This document shows positions 1 to 5,523 of a DNA stretch of 8,741 nucleotides, piece after piece (the first letter of the stretch is position 1; each line of letters starts with the position of its first letter). Below the pieces are notes generated by a model. That model worked only from the letters and a program-made list of their open reading frames with translations, had not been told where the DNA came from and ran no database searches. The DNA is from Bacillota bacterium (GTDB taxonomy: Bacteria; Bacillota; DTU030; DUMP01): contig JAAYHG010000030.1 in the NCBI GenBank assembly GCA_012735455.1, positions 1-8,741 of the forward strand, given 5' to 3'. A program made the position numbers and the translations under genes.

Positions 1-59
1 ATATGAACTTTACTCGTGACAAAACCCTCCCTCTTTTGACTCGACCCTTTACGAAACAT
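1..59 (-). CDS. N-terminal fragment of a gene downstream of glyA, possibly uracil phosphoribosyltransferase
   Basis: An open frame runs off the window edge. It begins at an ATG (59-57) preceded by AAGGAAAG and reads MFRKGSSQKREGFVTSKVH before the edge. The residues SKVH resemble the usual start of uracil phosphoribosyltransferase (M-S/G-K-V-H/Y...DHPLIQHKL). In B. subtilis upp follows glyA directly. Notably, SKVH is preceded by ACG (17-15), 7 nt after a strong GGAGGG (30-25), exactly where a start codon would be expected. So either the ATG at 59 gives a longer N-terminus, or the true start was ATG and is now, or is misread as, ACG. Only about 19 codons are visible. The identification rests on gene order and four residues. 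Confidence 0.35.
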   Translation of the reverse strand, partial: MFRKGSSQKREGFVTSKVH

Positions 60-108
60 GCTCTTTCCTTAGACTCCCTCCCCTCCATCCTGGGTTCTTA
101 CCACCAAG

Positions 109-1367
109 TTAGGACACGAGATCGTGGTAGAGCGGATATGCAGCACAGAGGTCACGCACCCGGGTCCTAAGCTCTGAACGCACACCGTTATCGTCCCTGC
201 CACGGGTCAGGGCAACTGCAATAATGTCCGCTATGGTACCCATGTCATCCTCACCCAGACCCCGAGTGGTTACCGCTGGGGTACCCAGTCGCAAACCACT
301 AGTAACGAAGGGACTTTCTGGATCGAAGGGGATGGTGTTCTTGTTAACGGTGATCCCTACCTCATCCAGAATATGTTCTGCTTCTTTCCCGGTAAGGCCC
401 TGGGATCGCAGGTCCACAAGAATAAGGTGGTTGTCCGTGCCACCGGAAACCAGCGTGAAGCCCCGCTGGATCAGTTCTTGAGCCAAGGCTTTGGCGTTTC
501 TTACAACCTTCTCTTGATAGGTCTTGAATTGCGGTTCCAGTGCCTCCTTAAAGGCCACGGCTTTGGCCGCAATAACGTGCATAAGAGGGCCGCCCTGAAT
601 ACCAGGGAAGACAGCCTTATCCATAGCAGCGGCATTTTTTTCCGGGCACAAGATCAAGCCGCCCCGTGGTCCCCGTAGGGTGTTGTGGGTGGTGCTGGTC
701 ACATAGTCAGCTACAGGCACAGGACTCGGGTGCAAACCTGCAGCCACCAAGCCGGCGATGTGAGCCATGTCCACCATGAGGAGTGCATCCACCTCTTTGG
801 CAATAGCGGCGAAAGCGGCGAAATCGATGGTACGAGGGTAGGCACTGGCCCCGGCCACAATCAGGCGTGGTCGCTCGTGCCGGGCTATCTCCCTCACCTC
901 ATCGTAGTCGATCCGGCCTGTGTTCTTATCCACTCCATAGTCTACAACGCGGAACCACTTTCCGGAGAGGTTAATTGGGTGGCCGTGGGTAAGATGCCCT
1001 CCATGGCTGAGGCGCATCCCTAAAATTGTATCCCCAGGGCTTAGAGCGGCAAGTATACTGCGGTGTTAGCTTGGGCCCCAGAGTGGGGCTGTACGTTGGC
1101 ATGCTCAGCCCCAAAGAGGCGGCATGCCCGTTCTCGAGCCAACTGTTCCGCTATATCCACAAACTCACAACCACCGTAGTAGCGCCGACCAGGGTAACCC
1201 TCGGCGTACTTATTGGTAAGCACAGAACCCTGCGCCTCAAGCACCGCGCGGCTGACAAAGTTCTCCGATGCAATAAGCTCCAAGCGGTCTTGCTGACGCC
1301 TGAGTTCTAACTCGATAGCCTCGGCAATCTCCGGGTCCGTCCGCTGCAAAGAACTGTGTGATCCCAT
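109..1367 (-). pseudogene. glyA: serine hydroxymethyltransferase, frameshifted and lacking the PLP lysine
   Basis: SHMT interconverts serine and glycine with tetrahydrofolate, using PLP, and supplies one-carbon units. The N-terminal part (1367 to about 1050, ATG after GAGGTGG) carries [22 protein letters not shown] and HSGAQAN. It then hits a stop at 1043-1041. The rest continues in another frame from about 1047 with [31 protein letters not shown] and [14 protein letters not shown], ending at 109. Restoring one base near 1048-1050 (TTG-CC to TTG-GCC) gives about 419 residues, the family's normal length. The PLP-lysine motif, normally TTHKT, reads TTHNT: codon 684-682 is AAC, residue 229 of the repaired protein, matching E. 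coli Lys229. Other key residues look intact. With two lesions it should not make active SHMT, unless the read is wrong. It lies 17 nt after ywlG, in the usual operon position. Confidence 0.9.
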
Positions 1368-1384
1368 ATTCTGCCACCTCTTTT

Positions 1385-1957
1385 CTACTTTTCATCTACG
1401 GGCATAGCACTGCCCGGAGGTACATAAACTGCACGCGCACCACCAATGAGTTTTGGACGTGTTCTGGCGGCCACCAGGGGTGCCGCACCAATATAGTTCA
1501 CACTGAGACGCGTGGGAACGGCAACAGGTTTAAGGTGCATGCCAATCAAGGTATGGCCGATATCCAGCCCCGCATGGGCCTGGATCCGCTCTACCAAAAC
1601 CGGGTTCTCGTATGCATCCATAGCCAGCGCCGCCAGCGACCCGCCTGCATGCTGCACCGGGTAGACTAAGACCTGATCTAACTTATATTCTTTAAGCACC
1701 GGTTTCTCTACCACCAAGGCCCGGTTGAGGTGTTCACAGCACTGGATCGCCAGGTGAATTCCGCCGCGGGCTGTCTCCTTGAGCAAAGGTTCTAGAATAG
1801 CTGCGGCTACCTCGCGGCTCCCGGCACTACCGATCTTCTGACCAAGCACCTCGCTGGTGCTGCAGCCCACCACCAGGATACTCCCTGGCGCCAGTTGCGC
1901 TCGCCCCAAGAGCTCCCGGACTGCGCGTTTCGTGGCCCGAGTAACCTCCTCTAACAA
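1385..1957 (-). CDS. ywlG: YwlG / UPF0340 (TIGR01440) family protein
   Basis: This 190-aa protein matches the conserved UPF0340/TIGR01440 family from B. subtilis YwlG, whose biochemical role I do not know to be established. Visible family features are the N-terminal helix, a hydrophobic strand followed by [17 protein letters not shown] (about residues 31-47), and the central stretch [18 protein letters not shown]. There is no signal peptide or membrane segment. The start is TTG (1957-1955), 7 nt after GGAGGG. That ribosome binding site overlaps the end of rpiB, whose stop lies only 2 nt upstream, so the two are probably translationally coupled. glyA follows after 17 nt. The rpiB-ywlG-glyA order is the same as in B. 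subtilis, which supports orthology but not a specific reaction. Confidence 0.85.
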   Translation of the reverse strand: MLEEVTRATKRAVRELLGRAQLAPGSILVVGCSTSEVLGQKIGSAGSREVAAAILEPLLKETARGGIHLAIQCCEHLNRALVVEKPVLKEYKLDQVLVYPVQHAGGSLAALAMDAYENPVLVERIQAHAGLDIGHTLIGMHLKPVAVPTRLSVNYIGAAPLVAARTRPKLIGGARAVYVPPGSAMPVDEK

Positions 1958-1959
1958 GC

Positions 1960-2412
1960 TTACTCCCTCCCGTATTTCCGCTCCACAGCCGCAATCTTCT
2001 CCACCCGGCGCGCGTGGCGATCTCCCAGGGGGCTAGCTGTTAGCCAGGTCTTGACAATGTCCAGGGCTAGTCCAGCTCCCACCACCCTGGCACCTAGAAC
2101 CAACAAGTTGGCATGGTTGTGCTCGCGGCTGGAATGTGCAGAGAAGGTATCTCCACAGAGAGCAGCCCGCACACCTGGTACCTTGTTGGCCACCATAGAC
2201 ATACCAATGCCTGTCCCACAAATCAATATTCCCAATGGGTACTCGCCGCTGGCCACGGCCTCGGCCACAATCTGACCAAAGTCGGGATAATCACAAGAAT
2301 CGGCGCTATAAGTTCCGAAGTCTTTGAAGTCAACTCCCTGCTCACCCAAGTATTCTTTTACCGTTTCTTTTAGCTCATAACCGGCATGATCACTACCGAT
2401 AGCTAGTTTCAT
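1960..2412 (-). CDS. rpiB: ribose-5-phosphate isomerase B (RpiB/LacAB family)
   Basis: RpiB interconverts ribose 5-phosphate and ribulose 5-phosphate in the non-oxidative pentose phosphate pathway, in the cytoplasm. The 150-aa product has the family signatures: SDHAG at residues 7-11, the active-site cysteine in ICGTGIGMSM (Cys65), SREHNHANLLVLGAR (His100 region) and a C-terminal RHARRVEKI. The frame stays open 36 nt upstream to a TTG at 2448. I chose ATG 2412-2410 because MKLAIGSDHAG is the normal family N-terminus and GAGGTGA sits 5 nt before it. It is the ywlF position of the B. subtilis cluster. The stop lies 2 nt from the TTG start of ywlG. A 191-nt gap separates it from ywlE upstream. 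Related sugar isomerases (LacA/B, allose-6-P isomerase) are alternatives, but context favours ribose-5-P. Confidence 0.93.
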   Translation of the reverse strand: MKLAIGSDHAGYELKETVKEYLGEQGVDFKDFGTYSADSCDYPDFGQIVAEAVASGEYPLGILICGTGIGMSMVANKVPGVRAALCGDTFSAHSSREHNHANLLVLGARVVGAGLALDIVKTWLTASPLGDRHARRVEKIAAVERKYGRE

Positions 2413-2603
2413 GGCCCTCACCTCTGCCAGTATTCTCCCCGAAACCAATTACTTCTTTCTTGCGGATTCATATCCTGCCTGGGAATAAAATATTTCCTTC
2501 AGGAAAGCCGAGCCTCTGTTTTCGGGCAGACAACAAAAAAGAGAGCGCTAACCTTTGTGCCTGGTTATTCGCCCCTTAGGAACAATTCCCCTGCTGAGAC
2601 GAG
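2413..2603 (-). other. intergenic gap between ywlE and rpiB
   Basis: This 191-nt gap holds nothing I can call firmly. On the minus strand there is a weak 4-bp stem with AGCGCT followed by a T6 run (around 2535-2560), which might be a poor terminator. There is a small TTCC-TGA-GGAA-like dyad before an AT-rich stretch near 2490. A 17-codon frame (MNPQERSNWFRGEYWQR) ends just before the rpiB start. No -35/-10 pair close to consensus was found. Confidence 0.4.
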
Positions 2604-3104
2604 CTATTTCGTCAAGATCTTCTTTATGTAAGTAACCAGCGGGTCCAGCGAAGCCTTGATGTCCTCGCGGACAGAACGATAAACCTCTTCTCCCTGTCGG
2701 AAAGGGTCGCAGATGTCCTGGGTTTCGGCTGTGTCCTTCCCTGCCAAAGCTGACACTTCCCCCAAGGTCCACACCTTGCCGCGAGTAGCTGGGTCCCACT
2801 CCAAAAGAAATTCTTTCTGCCTACGGGTCATGGTGAGGATCAAATCCGCCGCCTTAAGCATCTCCCGCGTCACCTGCTGGGCGCGGTGAGCAGTAAGGTC
2901 CAGACCTTCCTCTCTCAAGACAGCCATGGCCTGAGGTGAAGCCATACTCCCGGGTATAGCCGCCAGCCCTGCCGAGGACACCTCCACCTTCTGCGCCTCA
3001 CTCTGCCCCAGTTCCGCTTCTAAGGCACGCTTTAGGAGGGCCGCCGCCATTGGGCTGCGGCAGGTATTGCCAGTACAAAGAAAAAGAACCCTTACCTTAG
3101 CCAA
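2604..3104 (-). CDS. ywlE: low-molecular-weight protein arginine phosphatase YwlE
   Basis: The product (166 aa) is a low-molecular-weight phosphatase-fold enzyme. The P-loop is CTGNTCRSP at residues 10-18, with nucleophile Cys10 and Arg16. The general-acid loop is DPF (Asp133) in DICDPFRQGEEVYR. In B. subtilis YwlE, Thr at the position after Asn in the P-loop is known to favour phosphoarginine over phosphotyrosine. Thr14 here matches, so I call it a protein-arginine phosphatase that would reverse McsB-type phosphorylation. No mcsB or clpC is in the window. The start is TTG (3104-3102), 4 nt after the stop of the upstream transporter. The ribosome binding site is only a weak G-run, which suggests translational coupling. 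No in-frame ATG or GTG lies close upstream. Tyrosine phosphatase activity is the alternative. Confidence 0.88.
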   Translation of the reverse strand: MAKVRVLFLCTGNTCRSPMAAALLKRALEAELGQSEAQKVEVSSAGLAAIPGSMASPQAMAVLREEGLDLTAHRAQQVTREMLKAADLILTMTRRQKEFLLEWDPATRGKVWTLGEVSALAGKDTAETQDICDPFRQGEEVYRSVREDIKASLDPLVTYIKKILTK

Positions 3105-3108
3105 AGCA

Positions 3109-3381
3109 TCACCCCCGACGAAGGAGCAGAATCGCTCCTAAGATTATAAAAGCTACACCTGCACCTGTTTGCAGATAGTGGGACGGTACCACCCGTGTTA
3201 AGGCCTCCCCTGCCACGACACCAATGAGGGATGACAGTACCAGGGCCGTAGCGGAACCCAAAAAAACAGACCACAACGCATGGCTCTCAGCTGCCAGGAG
3301 CATGGTTGCCAATTGAGTCTTATCACCCAGTTCCGCCAAGAAAACCAAGGAAAAGGTAGTGATCACAGTCTTCCAGACCAC
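3109..3381 (-). CDS. TMEM165/GDT1 (UPF0016) family transporter, single-domain
   Basis: This 90-aa membrane protein has about three hydrophobic segments (residues about 6-27, 37-58 and 70-87). The family motif E-x-G-D-K-T is at residues 17-22 (ELGDKT). GDT1/UPF0016 proteins move Mn2+ or Ca2+; bacterial members studied include manganese exporters. Most are two-repeat proteins of about 200 aa with two motifs. This one has a single repeat, so a working transporter would need to be at least a dimer. No second half-gene is nearby. The start is GTG (3381-3379) with AGGAGGG 6 nt upstream. It sits between tsaC (97 nt upstream) and ywlE (4 nt downstream), the place where B. subtilis has the unrelated manganese exporter MntP/YwlD. 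That supports a manganese role by inference. Confidence 0.87.
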   Translation of the reverse strand: MVWKTVITTFSLVFLAELGDKTQLATMLLAAESHALWSVFLGSATALVLSSLIGVVAGEALTRVVPSHYLQTGAGVAFIILGAILLLRRG

Positions 3382-3477
3382 TCTGCTCCCTCCTACATTA
3401 AGCCCTTGGGGCCCCCTTTAACTGTATCACTTGGATAGTGGGCTTATACCCATTTCTTACCCTACTTGAGGCAGGAA
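3382..3477 (-). other. leader region before the GDT1-family gene
   Basis: A 7-bp perfect inverted repeat, TAAGCCC (3399-3405) and GGGCTTA (3440-3446), encloses a GC palindrome GGGGCCCC (3408-3415). Its 3' arm on the minus strand ends just before the AGGAGGG ribosome binding site of the transporter gene. A folded leader could affect translation, but the 34-nt interior makes the stem weak. No conserved manganese-riboswitch motif was recognised. Confidence 0.3.
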
Positions 3478-4542
3478 CTACGCCTTGACAATCCTGTAAC
3501 CGGCCGCCTTGCGCAGTCGGTTCATTACAGCGAGGCCAAGCCCTACCATATCCACACCTTCGGCCAAGATTACTTCAATACCCTGGTCATCAAAACGTCG
3601 GAGCAGATCGAACAGATTGGCCGCTACAGTGCCTAGGTCCTGGCGTGAACCCACCACCGCAAACGTACGCTCACCGTAGCTGGCCGCGTTCTCAGCTGTG
3701 GCCATTATAGCAACACGCCTCCCGGCGGCTTCATATTCATCATAGAGAACAGCTACACGCGCAGCAACCTTCTCCGGCGTCCCTTCCACCACTATCACTT
3801 CTGCCCTGGGCGCGTAGTGCTTGTATTTCATACCCGGCGCCCGCACCCTGTCCAAAGCGGGCGGCCGGTCCGCCAGGGTGGTTGGATCCACGGTGATTTC
3901 CGGCACCACTGTTTGCAACTCTTCCAGGGTTGTCCCACCCGGTCGCAGGATCTGCGGTGGGCTCACGGTAATATCGACCACTGTGCTCTCCACACCTACA
4001 CCGGTTTGCCCTGCATCGATGATCATGGCTACCCTACCGGCCAGGTCCGCAATCACGTGCTCAGCTGTAGTAGGGCTGGGGCGCCCCGATAAATTGGCAC
4101 TCGGACCAGCAATGGGTACGCCGGCAGCAGCAATAAAGGCCAGTGCTACCGGATGTGCAGGCATACGAATTGCCACCGTATCAAGACCCCCGGTGGTCCG
4201 CCGTGGTACCTCCGATCGGGCAGGAAAAACCAGGGTCAGCGGCCCAGGCCATAGGCGCTCCATAAGTTCTACCGCCACTTGGGGAACAGCCCGCACCAAG
4301 GGCTCGATATCCTCGTTCTTAGCCACGTGCACGATTAAAGGGTTATCTGAAGGCCGCCCCTTGGCAGCATAGATCTTAGCAGCCGCCTCCGGATCCAGGG
4401 CATTACCGCCTAAACCGTAGACTGTCTCGGTAGGAAACACAACCAGCTCGCCGCGGCGGATTAGCTCGCCTGCCTCATCCAGGACGACTAGATCCGTAGC
4501 CGTACGAACAGAGATCACCCTTGTACCCTTCACACTCTCCAT
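3478..4542 (-). CDS. ywlC: L-threonylcarbamoyladenylate synthase (Sua5/YwlC type)
   Basis: This enzyme makes threonylcarbamoyl-AMP from threonine, bicarbonate and ATP, the first step of the universal t6A37 modification of ANN-decoding tRNAs. TsaD/TsaB/TsaE then transfer the group. The 354-aa product has the YrdC domain with FPTETVYGLG (about 36-45), the KGRPSDNP nucleotide/threonine-binding motif (61-68), GPSANLSGRPSPTT (from about 146) and ESTVVD (185-190). The linker APGMKYKHYAP (about 235-245) leads into a C-terminal Sua5 domain, so it is the long form rather than short TsaC. The frame is open further upstream to 4608, inside the preceding gene. I chose ATG 4542-4540 because AGGGGAG lies 5 nt before it and the extension has no family similarity. 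It starts 10 nt after the NYN gene stop, so they are likely co-transcribed. Confidence 0.94.
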   Translation of the reverse strand: MESVKGTRVISVRTATDLVVLDEAGELIRRGELVVFPTETVYGLGGNALDPEAAAKIYAAKGRPSDNPLIVHVAKNEDIEPLVRAVPQVAVELMERLWPGPLTLVFPARSEVPRRTTGGLDTVAIRMPAHPVALAFIAAAGVPIAGPSANLSGRPSPTTAEHVIADLAGRVAMIIDAGQTGVGVESTVVDITVSPPQILRPGGTTLEELQTVVPEITVDPTTLADRPPALDRVRAPGMKYKHYAPRAEVIVVEGTPEKVAARVAVLYDEYEAAGRRVAIMATAENAASYGERTFAVVGSRQDLGTVAANLFDLLRRFDDQGIEVILAEGVDMVGLGLAVMNRLRKAAGYRIVKA

Positions 4543-4552
4543 CTTCTCTCCC

Positions 4553-5050
4553 CTAGCGCTTGCGCCCTCTGCGCCTCTTCTTTGCAGGACGTTCTTCTTC
4601 CTCATCATCTATGTAAGCCTTGTCCCACGTGCCGTGGAACATAGGTCGCGGACCTTTTTGTGGCCCCCGATAGCGTCGCGCCTGAATGCTTGCGGTTACC
4701 TGCTGCCAAAACTCCTCCGCGCTCATAACCTTTGCCCCTCGACGGCGGGCACCGTTCTGCACCTCAATGTCCGAACTCACCACCGTGGTGCCAGCGCATG
4801 CCATCTCCACCACCGCGGTATCAGCCGGGGTGGCAAACTGTACCCGGATTCCGCCCCGTGCAAAGAAGCCTCGCCTGCCCGGACCATCGAAAACCACTGT
4901 TATCTCTACTTGTTTGCCGGCCTTATAAAGAAAGAGACGGTCCAGGAGGGCCTCCCGACCTGCCTCCAAGCTTTCATGCTCCCTGCACAGGAGCGCCGGG
5001 ATGCGGCGGATAAGGTTATAGCCATCGATTACAATGCGTACCCTGCCCAC
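4553..5050 (-). CDS. YacP-like NYN-domain protein, putative ribonuclease
   Basis: This 165-aa protein belongs to the NYN (PIN-like) domain group that includes B. subtilis YacP/Rae1, a ribosome-associated endoribonuclease. Visible acidic residues expected for a metal-dependent nuclease site are Asp9 in VIDGYNLI, Asp55 in VVFDGPG, Asp77 in TPADTAV and Asp94 in VVSSDIEVQNGARRRGAKV. The last 18 or so residues switch from acidic (DDEEEE, about 148-153) to strongly basic (KKRRRGRKR), probably a disordered RNA-binding tail. The start is GTG (5050-5048). AAGGAG lies only 1 nt before it and a second purine run (AGGAAGGA) about 15 nt upstream, so the start is less certain than others. A promoter lies just upstream and ywlC 10 nt downstream. 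Nuclease activity is inferred, not shown. Confidence 0.82.
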   Translation of the reverse strand: MGRVRIVIDGYNLIRRIPALLCREHESLEAGREALLDRLFLYKAGKQVEITVVFDGPGRRGFFARGGIRVQFATPADTAVVEMACAGTTVVSSDIEVQNGARRRGAKVMSAEEFWQQVTASIQARRYRGPQKGPRPMFHGTWDKAYIDDEEEERPAKKRRRGRKR

Positions 5051-5075
5051 GCTCCTTTTCGCCTTTTCCTTCCTG

Positions 5076-5104
5076 ATTATACCTTATTCGCCGCTGGACG
5101 GCAA
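5076..5104 (-). promoter_or_regulatory. candidate sigma-A promoter for the NYN-ywlC-ywlE-rpiB-glyA operon
   Basis: On the minus strand, TTGCCG (5104-5099; 4/6 match to TTGACA) is separated by 17 nt from a perfect TATAAT (5081-5076). Transcription would start near 5069, about 19 nt before the GTG of the NYN gene. It lies downstream of the strong terminator at 5267-5290, as expected for the start of a new transcription unit. Confidence 0.65.
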
Positions 5105-5203
5105 ATTGCCCGTCGTATTTTGCTCCAAATCCTCACGACACCACTGCATCAATCCCTTCATCCGCGGAACCCCTGAGCCGTACAACCAGACAATTGGGGA
5201 CAC
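5084..5203 (-). CDS. possible 39-aa small protein, unrecognised
   Basis: A minus-strand frame from GTG (5203-5201) to TAA (5086-5084) encodes a protein-like sequence with SPIVWLYGSGVPRMKG followed by LMQWCREDLEQ. It has two Trp and one Cys. There is no good ribosome binding site in front of this GTG. A strong AGGAGGG (5250-5244) does precede another GTG (5235-5233), which opens a different frame (MDHFSDADDRL...) that stops at 5158. A single missing base near 5206-5210 would join the two into one protein of about 50 aa. No promoter was seen between it and the terminator at 5267-5290. I do not recognise a family. It may be a chance frame. Confidence 0.3.
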   Translation of the reverse strand: MSPIVWLYGSGVPRMKGLMQWCREDLEQNTTGNLPSSGE

Positions 5204-5266
5204 AGGCGATCATCTGCGTCGGAGAAGTGATCCACCCCAGTCTCCCTCCTCTTCTTGGCGGTGCAG

Positions 5267-5290
5267 AAAAAACCCGGGAAAGCCCCGGGC
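5267..5290 (-). terminator. intrinsic terminator after the 42-aa Cys protein gene
   Basis: On the minus strand, CCCGGG (5289-5284) and CCCGGG (5278-5273) form a 6-bp GC stem around a GCTTT loop, followed directly by six T residues (5272-5267). It begins 7 nt after the stop codon of the small gene. It closes the hydrogenase/small-protein unit and separates it from the NYN-ywlC operon. Confidence 0.88.
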
Positions 5291-5296
5291 TAAGTA

Positions 5297-5425
5297 TTAC
5301 TTCTTCTCTATTTTGAGCTGAGGCTGTTTCTTCATGAGCTTGCAACAATCCGGTGCTTCGTCACCAAACTGTTTCTGACCGGCCGCGGCTAGGCACTTCA
5401 GATACTTGTCCAACCAAGCAAACAT
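5297..5425 (-). CDS. 42-aa cysteine-containing small protein, unrecognised
   Basis: The ORF begins at ATG 5425-5423, 7 nt after a perfect AAGGAGG, and encodes a lysine-rich 42-aa protein. The N-terminal part MFAWLDKYLKCLAAAG looks like an amphipathic helix with Cys11. An adjacent Cys pair (Cys27-Cys28) sits in APDCCKLMKK, and the tail is basic. There is no signal peptide or membrane segment. A near-consensus promoter upstream, a strong ribosome binding site and a tight terminator 7 nt downstream make it a well-supported gene despite its size. It lies 98 nt downstream of the hydrogenase-like gene. The three cysteines could bind a metal or serve redox chemistry, but that is inference only. I do not recognise a family. 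Confidence 0.72.
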   Translation of the reverse strand: MFAWLDKYLKCLAAAGQKQFGDEAPDCCKLMKKQPQLKIEKK

Positions 5426-5481
5426 GGGAAAACCTCCTTCTCTTACCACCATCCCTACCAGGGTTGGGTACCCCTGCTCTT

Positions 5482-5511
5482 ATCATAGCTTGCCTCGGTT
5501 TCTTATGTCAA
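5482..5511 (-). promoter_or_regulatory. strong candidate sigma-A promoter for the 42-aa protein gene
   Basis: On the minus strand, a perfect TTGACA (5511-5506) is separated by 18 nt from TATGAT (5487-5482; 5/6 match to TATAAT). Transcription would start around 5475, about 50 nt before the ATG. The -35 box begins 13 nt after the hydrogenase stop. A small dyad (GCTTG 5488-5492, CAAGC 5509-5513) covers the spacer and -35 and could be an operator, though 5 bp is weak. Confidence 0.75.
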
Positions 5512-5523
5512 GCAAGAATATGC

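Noticed and set aside
224..1310. Several plus-strand frames opposite glyA
   Set aside because: They are antisense shadows of glyA with no family similarity or ribosome binding sites.
2413..2448. N-terminal extension of rpiB to a TTG at 2448
   Set aside because: The family starts at MKLAIGSDHAG and a good GAGGTGA ribosome binding site precedes the inner ATG.
2424..2475. 17-codon leader-like ORF ending just before rpiB
   Set aside because: The ribosome binding site is too close to its ATG, there is no run of regulatory codons and no attenuator stem follows.
2548..2799. 83-codon minus-strand frame overlapping the end of ywlE
   Set aside because: The part beyond ywlE (DLDEIARLSRGIVPKG) looks protein-like, but there is no start codon or ribosome binding site for it, and ywlE has a normal C-terminus in its own frame.
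3382..3477. yybP-ykoY manganese riboswitch before the GDT1-family gene
   Set aside because: The gap is short and the conserved loop sequences of that riboswitch were not found by eye.
4543..4608. N-terminal extension of ywlC overlapping the NYN gene
   Set aside because: The extra 22 residues have no family similarity, and AGGGGAG points to the ATG at 4542.
5133..5348. 71-codon minus-strand frame across the terminator and small gene
   Set aside because: It runs through a clear terminator hairpin and overlaps the better supported 42-aa gene in another frame.
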